Assembly (NCBI GenBank): GCA_964452415.1
Contig: CAYVME010000011.1
Span: forward strand, 1 to 29,475
Length of the DNA stretch: 29,475 bases
Direction: 5' to 3'
DNA from: UBA12068 sp964452415
GTDB taxonomy: Bacteria; Patescibacteriota; Minisyncoccia; Moranbacterales; GWC2-37-73
Part shown: one piece after another, positions 1 through 8,226 of the stretch
Layout of the letters: every line of letters starts with the position of its first letter
How positions within the stretch are numbered: the first letter of the stretch is position 1
The notes under the pieces: generated by a model
What the model was told of the DNA's origin: nothing
The model's input: only the letters and a program-made list of their open reading frames with translations
The model's database searches: none
Made by a program: the position numbers and the translations under genes

Positions 1-53
1 AAAACTCAAGGGATTTTTCTTTATGGATTGAGAAAGGAGGGAATCGAAGGGTA

Positions 54-291
54 TTTCAAAAAAGCAAACGATTTTGCGTTTTTGAAAACCCGGGCTCCGA
101 AGGAAAACTTTCTCTGCGTACTCGCGAGAAAGTTTGGACGAGAAGGAATCCCTCACGCTCTGAGGGATTCGAACGAGTGGCAGTGAGCGAAAAATTTTCA
201 GCAGAAAATTTGAAGCCAGCGCTCGATGAATTCGAGCGAGCGAGGATTCAGCGCCACTCAGGACAAGGAGCGAAGGCGACGCGTAAATCCA
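54..291 (-). repeat. Structured dispersed repeat, left copy
   Basis: This non-coding stretch is rich in hairpins. Perfect or near-perfect stems pair 54-62 with 79-87 (inner stem 64-68 with 73-77), 105-114 with 126-135, 146-155 with 161-170, 192-199 with 204-211, and 220-226 with 232-238. From about 164 to 290 it resembles, in inverted orientation, the right end of the window: shared blocks are GGGATTCGAAC (164-174), GTGGCAGTGAGC (177-188), a GCGCCAC block and an AAATCC end. The GGTTCGAATCC-like block mimics a tRNA T-arm, but no tRNA can be folded. A 64-codon open frame at 177-371 runs through the hairpins into a terminator and is not credible as a gene. The element type is unknown to me. Confidence 0.7.
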
Positions 292-293
292 AC

Positions 294-331
294 AAAAAAA
301 CAGGCCTCTATAAAAAATGTCTGTTTTTTTT
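294..331. terminator. Bidirectional intrinsic terminator
   Basis: A 10-bp stem pairs 294-303 (AAAAAAACAG) with 321-330 (CTGTTTTTTT) around a 17-nt loop. The A-tract and T-tract make it usable on either strand. It sits 48 nt beyond the stop of the last pilus-cluster gene, so it is the likely end of the minus-strand pilus operon. It also insulates the operon from the repeat. Confidence 0.75.
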
Positions 332-378
332 ACTCTACTTAATGATGGTTTTAATATTCCAAAAAAGATAAACCGCAA

Positions 379-696
379 TCAGTAAGCCTTGAAAACATCT
401 CTAAACTCCTCAGGATTTAAATCAATCTCTCTCTTTCTTGATTCAAAATCTTCACTTGCTTTTTTAAAGTTGGATTCTTTCAGGATTACACTTTTACTTT
501 TTGAATCCATATATTCTTGTTTTTTTTCATCAGTCCACACCTGTCCATATATGGCATTCCTCCACACATATCCACCAACAGAGACAAGAACTACCAACAA
601 AAGCAACAAGAAAAATTTATATTTCTTCTGCCAAAAATCTCCAGCCTTGGATAAAAAATTAGAACTATTCTTATTAAAATCAAACTCAAGATCCAT
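379..696 (-). CDS. Small single-pass membrane protein, end of pilus operon
   Basis: I do not recognise this 105-residue protein. Residues 1-27 are polar and basic, residues about 28-46 form one strong hydrophobic segment (KFFLLLLLVVLVSVGGYVW), and the rest is a charged, lysine- and glutamate-rich domain of about 58 residues with helical character. The topology suggests a short cytoplasmic N-terminus and an exported C-terminal domain. It is the last gene of the co-directional pilus cluster, 90 nt after pilO and just before a terminator. By position it could be an accessory alignment-complex protein, the slot PilP fills in diderm bacteria, but I see no PilP lipobox or sequence match. No convincing ribosome binding site precedes the ATG, which is common in this cluster. 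Confidence 0.7.
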   Translation of the reverse strand: MDLEFDFNKNSSNFLSKAGDFWQKKYKFFLLLLLVVLVSVGGYVWRNAIYGQVWTDEKKQEYMDSKSKSVILKESNFKKASEDFESRKREIDLNPEEFRDVFKAY

Positions 697-786
697 TTTA
701 ACTTATCAAACAAGATTTATCCCCCATCAGGAGAATATAATCCTTGTTATTTTATGATTTATTTTCTTACTTAACAATGTCAATTT

Positions 787-1473
787 CTATTTATTTCTCA
801 GATAAAAAGCCACATTTATCGAAGCATTCAAAATATTTTCAGAATTTTTCTTCATAAGATTATCCTTTTCCATTTCTAACACGAATGGGTTTGAAATCCC
901 TGATCCCGAAGATATCGACTGCAACTGAGATTCTTCATTATTCTTGCTGATCTGTATTCCCATAATATCAGCGTAATATTCAAAATTTTCAATCATGCCT
1001 ATAAATTTAACAATGGAGCCATATTTTCCAGAAAGAACTATCTTCAACCTAAGATAATTTTGACTCGGAAGCTCACTCGCAATGGGAACTTCTTCTCCAG
1101 CTTTAAGTTTTGGGGTCTTTTTCTTTGGGTCATTCACTGAAACCTCTTCGATTGTTATTGAAATGGTATTGTTTGTTTGTTCGGCCATTTTTTCAAGTTT
1201 TTCAATCAAAACAACAGCATTGGCGTTGTCCAACAGAACTAATGTCAGATCAGCGCCCTGATTCAAACTTTCAAATTGTTTCTGAATTTTTGGCAATTCT
1301 TCAATATTTTTTCGACTTATTTCCTGATTTAAAATTTCCTCCTGAACTTGATCGTTGGTGGTTTTTATTTTTTCAAACAGTGGCATTATCACAAAATAAA
1401 CAACAACAAAAATAACCAATGTGTACACCACTAGGGATAATACCTCTCTTTGTTGCTTTAAAAAATTTTTCAT
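787..1473 (-). CDS. pilO: PilO-like type IV pilus alignment protein
   Basis: PilO pairs with PilN in the inner membrane and forms part of the alignment complex joining the cytoplasmic PilM ring to the pilus. The protein has a short basic N-terminus, one membrane segment (about residues 13-32, VVYTLVIFVVVYFVIMPLF), a coiled-coil stretch (EKIKTTNDQVQEEILNQE and onward) and a C-terminal domain with the SQNYLRLKIVLSGKYGSIVKFI pattern typical of the PilO ferredoxin-like fold, split here by LRLKIVLSG and FIGMIENFEYY. A longer frame from a TTG at 1494 exists. I chose the ATG at 1473 because AAGGAA lies just upstream and the ATG begins two bases after the pilN stop, giving tight translational coupling. 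Assignment rests on fold pattern and gene order more than on strong sequence identity. Confidence 0.85.
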   Translation of the reverse strand: MKNFLKQQREVLSLVVYTLVIFVVVYFVIMPLFEKIKTTNDQVQEEILNQEISRKNIEELPKIQKQFESLNQGADLTLVLLDNANAVVLIEKLEKMAEQTNNTISITIEEVSVNDPKKKTPKLKAGEEVPIASELPSQNYLRLKIVLSGKYGSIVKFIGMIENFEYYADIMGIQISKNNEESQLQSISSGSGISNPFVLEMEKDNLMKKNSENILNASINVAFYLRNK

Positions 1474-1475
1474 AT

Positions 1476-2030
1476 TTATTTCCTTTTCAGGCAATCTTTC
1501 TTTATGGAAAAATCGACTTGAAAATCAACATCTGTCTTTACTACCAGATTTGAAAGTGGCAAATTGACCTGCTCAAAACAATCCTCTGATCCAAGCTTAT
1601 CTTTAAAATTGAGAAGTGTTTCTCTGTCTCTTGCTCTACCCAAAAGATACACCCTATAATTTTTCGTGGAAAGATCATTAATCATTACACCTTCCGAATC
1701 AAGCTTGCTCAACTTTTCAAAAACATCATGCCAGTAAAGATGACCGTCTTTTATTTTTAAAAGCAACGCTGAAGCTTCATTAACTTCTTTGAATTTTTTT
1801 TCATAAGCACTCAATTCTTTGTATTTATCCTGTGATTGTGCTGTGGATTGAGCAATAAGCAAAGAGTCTCTCTTGACTGAAACCAGATACCAAATATTGA
1901 ACAATATGGCAATAAAAACAGCCACGGGAAACAGAAACAACAACTCCTGTCGCAAAATCGAAAGAAATCTTTTTTTTCTCTTAATCTCCAATTTTCTCTT
2001 TTTTGGCAATAAATCAAGATATATCTTCAT
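1476..2030 (-). CDS. pilN: PilN-like type IV pilus assembly protein
   Basis: This 184-residue protein starts MKIYLDLLPKKRKLE, close to the PilN signature (INLLP near the N-terminus) that binds the cytoplasmic PilM protein. A membrane helix follows at about residues 29-51 (ELLFLFPVAVFIAILFNIWYLV), then a coiled coil (KYKELSAYEKKFKEVNEA) and a small alpha/beta domain (HWHDVFEKLSKL-like WHDVFEKLS, MINDLSTKNYRVYLLGRA) as in the PilN/GspL C-terminal fold. Its start overlaps the end of pilM by 17 nt, with AAAGGA upstream, and its stop almost touches pilO. This gives the classic M-N-O arrangement. Confidence 0.9.
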   Translation of the reverse strand: MKIYLDLLPKKRKLEIKRKKRFLSILRQELLFLFPVAVFIAILFNIWYLVSVKRDSLLIAQSTAQSQDKYKELSAYEKKFKEVNEASALLLKIKDGHLYWHDVFEKLSKLDSEGVMINDLSTKNYRVYLLGRARDRETLLNFKDKLGSEDCFEQVNLPLSNLVVKTDVDFQVDFSIKKDCLKRK

Positions 2031-3105
2031 AGTGCAGTCCTTTTAATGCTAGCCCTATCGCTGTCGAATATTGCAGTGATTGTTTCTCATTTATTAGTGG
2101 CGAAGATTTTCCAAGATTAATGTTCACCCATGGATTTCCAGCTTCTATTTTTCTTTCAACTTTTTTCAAGAGATATTCCAGCAGTCCCTTGGTGTTTGCA
2201 CCACCACCACAAATAATAATTTTATCAATATTATCAGAATATTTAAGACCAGTTATATAAAAATCCATTGATCTCTGAATTTCTTGAATAAAATTTTCCA
2301 AAATAGGCTCAACTGTTTTATACAGTGCATCTCCTTTGATACTGTCTCCAATTCCATTGTTTATCTTTATCTTTTCAGCCTCCTCAAAAGAAACATTCAT
2401 GCCCTTGGAAATCGCATCCGTAAATGATTGTCCGCAAAGTGGCATGCTGGATGTGAAGCAAGGAGTGCCACCCTTGGCAATTGAAAAACTGGTTCTTCTG
2501 TCGCCGATGTCCACAACCAAGACGGTGTCTTTTTCATCTTTCTCTGAGAGCAAGCTCCTTGCTTGCGCAATAGATTCAATTTCCAGGCCAACAGGCTCAA
2601 GACCCGCATCCTCCAAAACTTCAATCGCCTGATCAACAACGGTCTTGGCAATTGCAACGACCAAAAGATTGATCTTTCCTTTTTCGCCTGAGATCGCATC
2701 TGCAATTTTTTGCCAATCATAATAAACTTGATCCAATGGAAGTGGGATGTTGGCCTCCATTTCCCATTTGATAGCCTCATGAAGCTCATCCTCCTCCATT
2801 TCAGGCACGGAAATAATTCGAAGAAAAGCTTTTGTTTCAGGCAAAGAGCAAATGACTTTTTTTGTTTTTAATTTTTCAGGTCCCGCCAAAGAAATGGCTT
2901 TTTTGATTATTGAAATTGCTTGCTCCCTTTGATGAATTTCCCCATCAATGATAACACCATTAGGAAATGGAACTGACGAGAAACCTGCAACATATTCGCT
3001 GGTCCCATTATTTTTAAGATTAACAATTTTAACAGAAAGATCACTCAAATCAAGCCCGAAAACATCATCACTACTATTAAAAATTTTTCTATTCAAAAAA
3101 GACAT
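2014..3105 (-). CDS. pilM: PilM-like actin-fold ATPase of the pilus
   Basis: PilM is a cytoplasmic FtsA-like actin-fold protein that binds the PilN N-terminus and forms the ring next to the PilB motor. Family hallmarks visible here are the first phosphate-binding strand FGLDLSDLSVKIVNL near the N-terminus, the PilM-specific stretch EDELHEAIKWEMEANIPLPLD split as EAIKWEME and IPLPLDQVYYDW, the second phosphate loop VLVVDIGDRRTSFSI, and the adenosine-region GGGANTKGL followed by the NPW segment typical of PilM. Its 363 residues are normal for the family. It is separated from the preceding PilX-like gene by 61 nt and overlaps pilN, so M, N and O are co-expressed. Confidence 0.95.
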   Translation of the reverse strand: MSFLNRKIFNSSDDVFGLDLSDLSVKIVNLKNNGTSEYVAGFSSVPFPNGVIIDGEIHQREQAISIIKKAISLAGPEKLKTKKVICSLPETKAFLRIISVPEMEEDELHEAIKWEMEANIPLPLDQVYYDWQKIADAISGEKGKINLLVVAIAKTVVDQAIEVLEDAGLEPVGLEIESIAQARSLLSEKDEKDTVLVVDIGDRRTSFSIAKGGTPCFTSSMPLCGQSFTDAISKGMNVSFEEAEKIKINNGIGDSIKGDALYKTVEPILENFIQEIQRSMDFYITGLKYSDNIDKIIICGGGANTKGLLEYLLKKVERKIEAGNPWVNINLGKSSPLINEKQSLQYSTAIGLALKGLHYEDIS

Positions 3106-3166
3106 GCGATTTTTTGTTTTTATTGCTTTATTCTTTATACATCATACACTATTAGAGATAAAAATC

Positions 3167-4795
3167 CTAGAGCTCATCCCAAAGATCGATAGAATATTCG
3201 GTGCCAGTTGGAAAATATGGCGGAGGAAAATACAACAAATTATTATCGAAGTTTATATTTCTAAAACAATAACCATCGCCCACTGTAACCCCGCCTCCGC
3301 AATTATATGTTGTTCCGGTGTAGGCAAAACCATACCGAACATTTGTCGCGATGGAACCATTAACGGTTATGGTGCTCTTGTTACTACTGCCATAATATTT
3401 TCTTCCAACACGACCTTCTTTTGCCAACAAGGCCGCATCAATTGTAAGATTTGTTTGACTGTTTCTCACAATTTCAACATTTCTCTGCGCAATAATTCCG
3501 ATAATATCTGTTCCATTCGAAAGACCGTTTGAATTTGCATAGAGAAGATTATTCATCCCTAAGAAAACATCTTTGTTTCCAGTTGGAGAACCTGGCTCGT
3601 CTGGAAGCTCGGCAGCCACAAATGAAACTTGTTTTTCATCCACGGTCCCTTCAAGCCAGAGATTGTTAGCCACAAATACAACTCCTCCATCAGGTATTGG
3701 ATAATTTGTTATCGTTGAGCATTTTCCTCTATTATGATTGCTGTTATTTATCCAATTGCAAGTCGTCATATCGTTACAACACACTGTTGAGTTTGTAATA
3801 GAAGAGCAAGGACTTCCATTTGTTCCAGCATATGCTCCAGTTGCCCCAATCGTTATTCCATTATAATTAGTAATGCCACTTGTCGTTGTGCTAAAAGAAT
3901 TGACCTTGCAAACATCCATGGTCCCGTCTGTTTTAAGCTTTATGTGTCTTCCGCTTCCAGTGTTATCAAATTTAACTGTAGCTTGAGAACGCATGAAAGA
4001 AATGTCAGAAACAATAGCATTGAAATCTAACTGTGCTTTTGGAAAAACTCTTCCGGCCTGAAACACATCCGTTCTCGATGCTGGAGTGTTTGGCAATGCC
4101 TCAGATGCTCGATAAGAATCATTGACTCCAATTGCAGGAGGAACATTCACATGAGTGTGCACTCCGAATTCATTTCCGCCACTATGATCTGGGTCATCAT
4201 ATGTTGCCAGCGAACTTGAAACGACATTGTTTGCATTTCCATCAAACCTTATTCCTTTGTTTGAATGCATTTTGCCAGTGACAATTGTTCCGTTTCCAAA
4301 ACGCATGTTGTCATTGGCCAAAACACTGTTTTCACTCCAAGATGGCCTTCTGAATCTAACCTGGACAATTCTTTTGGCTGAAGGTTTTTTATATGTCCAA
4401 CCAGTTGATCTTACTGCCACAATTGTTGAGCCTGGAGAAGGTTGGGTCACACTCAATTCATACATTCCAATTGGCCCACCCTCTGGATCCTTGTATTCAA
4501 TCTGAGCTGGAGCATCAACCCCCAAAGGATTTCCATTTTGCCAAAAATCATTAATCTGCTCCGAATTTTTTCCAGCAATTTGATGAGCCAAGTACCAACG
4601 ATAATAATATGCACCAGCCTCAGCAATCTGAAAAGCCTTCTCTCTTTCAACTCTGTCTTTGCTGAAATTTATCTGGGAAGATATGTACGACATGAGCGAT
4701 GTCATGGTGATTGCAATTACAACAACCATAACCAAAACATAGGCAAGCGTATTCCCTTTTTTTGTTTTAAATTTTACTTGCTTAAATTCTGACAT
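3167..4795 (-). CDS. PilX-like large minor pilin with Cys-rich insert
   Basis: The 542-residue protein begins with a basic leader and a prepilin-like helix: G14 followed by NTLAYVLVMVVVIAITMTSLM. Position +5 after the predicted cleavage is Tyr19 rather than the usual Glu. The following QINFSKDRVEREKAFQIAEAG pattern (about 41-61) is the hallmark of PilX-type N-terminal domains (AFQIAEAG). The large exported part is beta-rich (polar repeats such as GNGTIVTGKMHSNKGIRF). It contains a cluster of Cys residues at 330, 339, 340, 346 and 359, plus Cys296, 499 and 510. It lies between a prepilin gene and pilM. By analogy with PilX and GspK it probably caps or primes the pilus, or serves as a surface adhesin; that role is inference. 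Confidence 0.85.
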   Translation of the reverse strand: MSEFKQVKFKTKKGNTLAYVLVMVVVIAITMTSLMSYISSQINFSKDRVEREKAFQIAEAGAYYYRWYLAHQIAGKNSEQINDFWQNGNPLGVDAPAQIEYKDPEGGPIGMYELSVTQPSPGSTIVAVRSTGWTYKKPSAKRIVQVRFRRPSWSENSVLANDNMRFGNGTIVTGKMHSNKGIRFDGNANNVVSSSLATYDDPDHSGGNEFGVHTHVNVPPAIGVNDSYRASEALPNTPASRTDVFQAGRVFPKAQLDFNAIVSDISFMRSQATVKFDNTGSGRHIKLKTDGTMDVCKVNSFSTTTSGITNYNGITIGATGAYAGTNGSPCSSITNSTVCCNDMTTCNWINNSNHNRGKCSTITNYPIPDGGVVFVANNLWLEGTVDEKQVSFVAAELPDEPGSPTGNKDVFLGMNNLLYANSNGLSNGTDIIGIIAQRNVEIVRNSQTNLTIDAALLAKEGRVGRKYYGSSNKSTITVNGSIATNVRYGFAYTGTTYNCGGGVTVGDGYCFRNINFDNNLLYFPPPYFPTGTEYSIDLWDEL

Positions 4796-4843
4796 GGGAA
4801 TCTTTTTTATTTTTTTCTAAATTACTCTTCTACATATCTGAAA

Positions 4844-5482
4844 TTAATAGATTCTGTCGTAGTCATTCAGATTTCTAATTTCCACAAATGTTTCTTGCTC
4901 AATGTTATCAGAGGGTCTGTTTGGGTCAATATTAATTTTCAAAAATATTTTAACCAAGCGAATTTTCGAAACATCAGCTGGTGCATTCACTGGATTGTTC
5001 ACGCTGTCCATTGGATAGTCCTTATTATAATAAGAGAACATAGGATCACTGGCAGTATTAACAATTTGCTTGGCAAGTTCAAATGTCTCCCCGTCTCCCG
5101 TTGCATATGTTTTTGGCATAACAGCAGATGGCTTGCGCACACCAAGATAAACTTTTCCATCCAACAAATATATGTGTAACCTCTCCGTTATCCCATCCTT
5201 ATTATAATCAGAATACAGAACCAAATCATTTTCATCAGCTGAGACAATTGGAAAAGCTCCATTATCAGATTGTCTTGCTCTTCTAATGTAGCCAACAAGA
5301 TCACCCATGCTCCTTGAGACAATGAAAGATGCTTTTCCCATCTCCAATGAATATGCCTTGCTTTTCATTGTTTTAGCAAAAACCATAACGGTTGCCTGCA
5401 TTCCCATGGTGAAAATTGCTAGCGCAACCAATGTTTCAACCAGCGTAAAACCCAAAGCTATGTTTTTTTTATTTTTTTTCAT
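4844..5482 (-). CDS. Prepilin (minor pilin, class III signal)
   Basis: A canonical prepilin N-terminus is visible: basic leader MKKNKKNIAL, then G11 with cleavage before F12, and FTLVETLVALAIFTMG with Glu at +5. The exported domain of about 190 residues has no family I can name. The frame extends ten codons upstream (to 5512), but the ATG at 5482 is one base after the stop of the preceding prepilin gene and gives a normal short leader, so I chose it. It lies third-from-last among the pilin genes, between the large prepilin and the PilX-like protein. The region VLYSDYNKDGITERLHIYL resembles the strand pattern of PilV/PilW-type minor pilins with an Asp-rich loop. A minor pilin role is likely. 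Confidence 0.9.
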   Translation of the reverse strand: MKKNKKNIALGFTLVETLVALAIFTMGMQATVMVFAKTMKSKAYSLEMGKASFIVSRSMGDLVGYIRRARQSDNGAFPIVSADENDLVLYSDYNKDGITERLHIYLLDGKVYLGVRKPSAVMPKTYATGDGETFELAKQIVNTASDPMFSYYNKDYPMDSVNNPVNAPADVSKIRLVKIFLKINIDPNRPSDNIEQETFVEIRNLNDYDRIY

Positions 5483-5483
5483 G

Positions 5484-6854
5484 CTAAATACTAACAACCA
5501 ATTTAACCTCAACTTTTGTCAGTTCATTAATGTTAACTGTCACTTCTTGAGTCGTATAATTTGTAGCCTCAACTTTCAATGTATACGAACCAGCAGAAAG
5601 TGGATTTGCAGAGTCAGGATAATACATAACCCCATTAACTGAAACTGGCTTTTGCACAAAAATATCCACACCAGAATCATCTTTAAGTGAAACCTTGGCA
5701 TCCACTATGGGTAAATTTTCAACACTGTCCGAAACATTAACCATAATTCCATTTATATTTTTGTCTGCAAGCTTTACCTCGTACACAAAATCAGTTCCTG
5801 GTGCAACTGCTATTGATGAAAGATTTGGGAGATAATCAACAAAATCATACTGCGCATTTGCTGTCATGGCTACCACATAATTTCCAGGACTTACATTTGA
5901 ATATTCTTTCTGACCAGTTCCAACATCCGTTACTCCAGCTTCATGCAAATTATAAACATTGGCATTAACCGCGTCCAAGCCTAGAACTTTCCCTCCATCA
6001 ATAGCAAAAGCAATGTCTCCGATTGGAAGATTCTGGTAATCAGTGGTTTTTATGATTATTTTTGACAATTTATCTTGAATATAATCATACATGTTCAACG
6101 CTCCAAGCAAAACAGTTCCGTGAGTATAAATTGGAATATATTCATCATTTTTATAATCAAGAGCAGGAGAATTTTGTGTCGCAACGGTTTCATAACCATT
6201 TTTCGAAACTGTGATTTGATATCCACCCATCGATTCCGGAGCAGAAGGAAGCATAATGTGCCCCACATCATCAGTTTGCACCGTAAAATTAAGGGCAGGA
6301 ACAACAGTCGTGTTAACAATGTGAACTTGTGATTGCTTCACGGCCTCACCATCGCCTCCCTTCACATTAATGGCCAAGGGAGCTCCCCCAGCACTAGCCT
6401 CAAGACCAGGCGGCACAAATCGCAAGACAGACGAGATTTCTTGATCAGTTCCATCAGTGCCCTTCCAAGAAACTGTAACCTTTGCAATCTTATAATCATT
6501 CGGAATTATATCTGCTGGAAATTCACCGTCCAATGGATCGTCAATATATTGAACAGAACTTCGAACATGATACACCCTCCCATTGGCCGAAACATCTTCT
6601 TGTTCAATAAGCTTACCACTCGGAACACCTCCCTCAATTCCAACATCGTCATATTTCAAATTCCTGCTAATTTCAACTTTTTCATTCAAAAATGCCACTG
6701 CTCCCAGCCTATTTTTGGATTCGATAATATATTTTGTTCCAAGTGTCGCCGTGGTATAAAAAGTCGTAAAAACAATTGCAGCAATGAACATCACTATCAA
6801 AACCTCCACCAAGGAAAATCCCGAGTATTTTATTTTATTTTTATTGTTAGGCAT
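5484..6854 (-). CDS. Large prepilin with Ig-like/regulatory-domain repeats
   Basis: The N-terminus is a clear prepilin: KIKYSG then cleavage after G12, FSLVEVLIVMFIAAIVFTTF with Glu17 at +5. The first 150 exported residues form the pilin-like domain. After that come at least two beta-sandwich modules of the carboxypeptidase-regulatory or PEGA-like kind. One is about residues 165-235, with LNFTVQTDDVGHIMLP and GGYQITVSKNGYETV. The other is about 370-456, with VDAKVSLKDDSG, LSAGSYTLKVEATNY and TTQEVTVNI. At 456 residues it is far longer than a normal pilin. The extra domains suggest a surface-exposed adhesin carried on a pilin stalk. It is the first pilin gene after pilC, and no major pilin of normal size is encoded here. 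Confidence 0.9.
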   Translation of the reverse strand: MPNNKNKIKYSGFSLVEVLIVMFIAAIVFTTFYTTATLGTKYIIESKNRLGAVAFLNEKVEISRNLKYDDVGIEGGVPSGKLIEQEDVSANGRVYHVRSSVQYIDDPLDGEFPADIIPNDYKIAKVTVSWKGTDGTDQEISSVLRFVPPGLEASAGGAPLAINVKGGDGEAVKQSQVHIVNTTVVPALNFTVQTDDVGHIMLPSAPESMGGYQITVSKNGYETVATQNSPALDYKNDEYIPIYTHGTVLLGALNMYDYIQDKLSKIIIKTTDYQNLPIGDIAFAIDGGKVLGLDAVNANVYNLHEAGVTDVGTGQKEYSNVSPGNYVVAMTANAQYDFVDYLPNLSSIAVAPGTDFVYEVKLADKNINGIMVNVSDSVENLPIVDAKVSLKDDSGVDIFVQKPVSVNGVMYYPDSANPLSAGSYTLKVEATNYTTQEVTVNINELTKVEVKLVVSI

Positions 6855-6901
6855 ATTAAACTTTCGAAATTAACACTAGTTCCCAATCCTTGTCTTCTTG
6901 A

Positions 6902-8125
6902 TTATTTAACATTGTCCATTAAGCTATACATCGGTTGAAGCATTGCCACTGCGAAAAATCCAACAGCTGAGCCAATCACAACCATCAGCAACGGCTCAAT
7001 AATGGCAGACATATTCCTGGTTACCTGATCCACTTCATCCTCATAGAATTCAGCAAGTTGCAAAAGAACTGTTTCTGTTTTTCCAGTTTCTTCACCAACT
7101 TGAACAATTTGAGAAACCATGATTGGAAATATTTTTTCATTGTCTGACAAAATTTTGCTCAAACTAATACCTTTTTGAATATCCTCAATACTCTCAATAA
7201 GAACTTTTTTATAATAATAATTAGTCAAAGTATTTGATATTATTTTCAATGCCTCAACACTGCCAACACCGCTTTTAAGCAGGGAACTATATATACGAGC
7301 AAAACGAGCACAATTAACCTGCTTCACGATTGGACTAAAAATCGGGATATTTACAGAAACAAAACTCAAAGCTTTTTTTCCAATCTCTTGTCGCAAAAAA
7401 TATTGCATAAAAACCACAAAACCAGCAAAGGCAATGGCTATCAACAATCCATTATTCCTGAGCGCGTCACTGAGATTAACAATCATTTGAGTCATGATCG
7501 GAAGTTCGGCATCCATATCCTTGAAAACTCCCAACAGTTTTGGCAAAACATAAGTAAGCATCACAATTCCGATGACAATCATAACTGTCAAAATAACTGC
7601 AGGATAAATCATGGCACCCTTAACCTTTCCTTTGAGATCATTTTCTTTTTCAAGTTGAACTGAAACAATCCTCAAAACTTCATCCAAGTTTCCGGCAGTT
7701 TCTCCAACCTTAACCATGTTGATAAAAAGCTCCCCGAAAATATTTGGATATTTTGCCAATCCTTCACTCAATGATTTTCCAGCTTGCAGTTCTCCATAAA
7801 TTGCCAATAGAATTTCCTTAAAAACCTTGTTTTGAGTCTGAATTGCAAGATTATTAACTGCGCGAGAAACTGTCAGCCCAGACGCAACCATCACGCTCAA
7901 GTTCCTGGCAAAAACCATTTTCTCCTTCAATGGAACATTCTTAAATCTGTCAAAAAATTTAACACTAACACTGTTTGAATCTCCTTCTTTGACAAGTGCA
8001 ATGGAAGTAACCAGAAAACCCTCGCCTCTCAATTGTTGAGCGAGATTTTTTTCACTTTGAGCTTCAGCCTCACCACCTTTGGTTTGACCTTCATAGCTCT
8101 TGGCTGTATAGATATATTTTGGCAT
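6902..8125 (-). CDS. pilC: PilC/GspF-type pilus platform protein
   Basis: PilC is the polytopic inner-membrane platform on which the PilB motor works. The protein starts with the family signature MPKYIYTAKSYEGQTKGGE and has two repeated T2SSF domains. The first is about residues 70-195, with FARNLSVMVASGLTVSRAV, the conserved Gly-rich FINMVKVGETAGNLDEVL and membrane helices. The second is about 272-397, with FARIYSSLLKSGVGSVEAL, MVSQIVQVGEETGKTETVL and a final helix. The length of 407 is standard. It follows pilB after a 101-nt spacer that holds small repeats, and precedes the first prepilin gene. Confidence 0.96.
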   Translation of the reverse strand: MPKYIYTAKSYEGQTKGGEAEAQSEKNLAQQLRGEGFLVTSIALVKEGDSNSVSVKFFDRFKNVPLKEKMVFARNLSVMVASGLTVSRAVNNLAIQTQNKVFKEILLAIYGELQAGKSLSEGLAKYPNIFGELFINMVKVGETAGNLDEVLRIVSVQLEKENDLKGKVKGAMIYPAVILTVMIVIGIVMLTYVLPKLLGVFKDMDAELPIMTQMIVNLSDALRNNGLLIAIAFAGFVVFMQYFLRQEIGKKALSFVSVNIPIFSPIVKQVNCARFARIYSSLLKSGVGSVEALKIISNTLTNYYYKKVLIESIEDIQKGISLSKILSDNEKIFPIMVSQIVQVGEETGKTETVLLQLAEFYEDEVDQVTRNMSAIIEPLLMVVIGSAVGFFAVAMLQPMYSLMDNVK

Positions 8126-8133
8126 AATAGATT

Positions 8134-8226
8134 AGTTTTCAGCTTTCAACTTACAGTTTACGATTCTTATCGCAAATATAATTTTAATTCTGCATTTCCT
8201 GACAGCTGAAACCTGACAGCTGTCAG
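8134..8226. repeat. Short repeats and palindrome between pilB and pilC
   Basis: This spacer holds an 11-nt direct repeat, CCTGACAGCTG, at 8198-8208 and 8212-8222. The second copy is extended into a 14-nt perfect palindrome (8213-8226, CTGACAGCTGTCAG) that abuts the pilB stop codon. The neighbouring 8134-8165 stretch repeats CAGCTTTCAACTTACAGTTT-like words. No gene fits here. It may attenuate transcription or stabilise mRNA between motor and platform genes, or be a replication-slippage product. Confidence 0.5.

Noticed and set aside
177..371. 64-codon open frame on the plus strand
   Set aside because: It lies across repeat hairpins and the terminator, has no ribosome binding site, and its start is repeat sequence shared with the right end.
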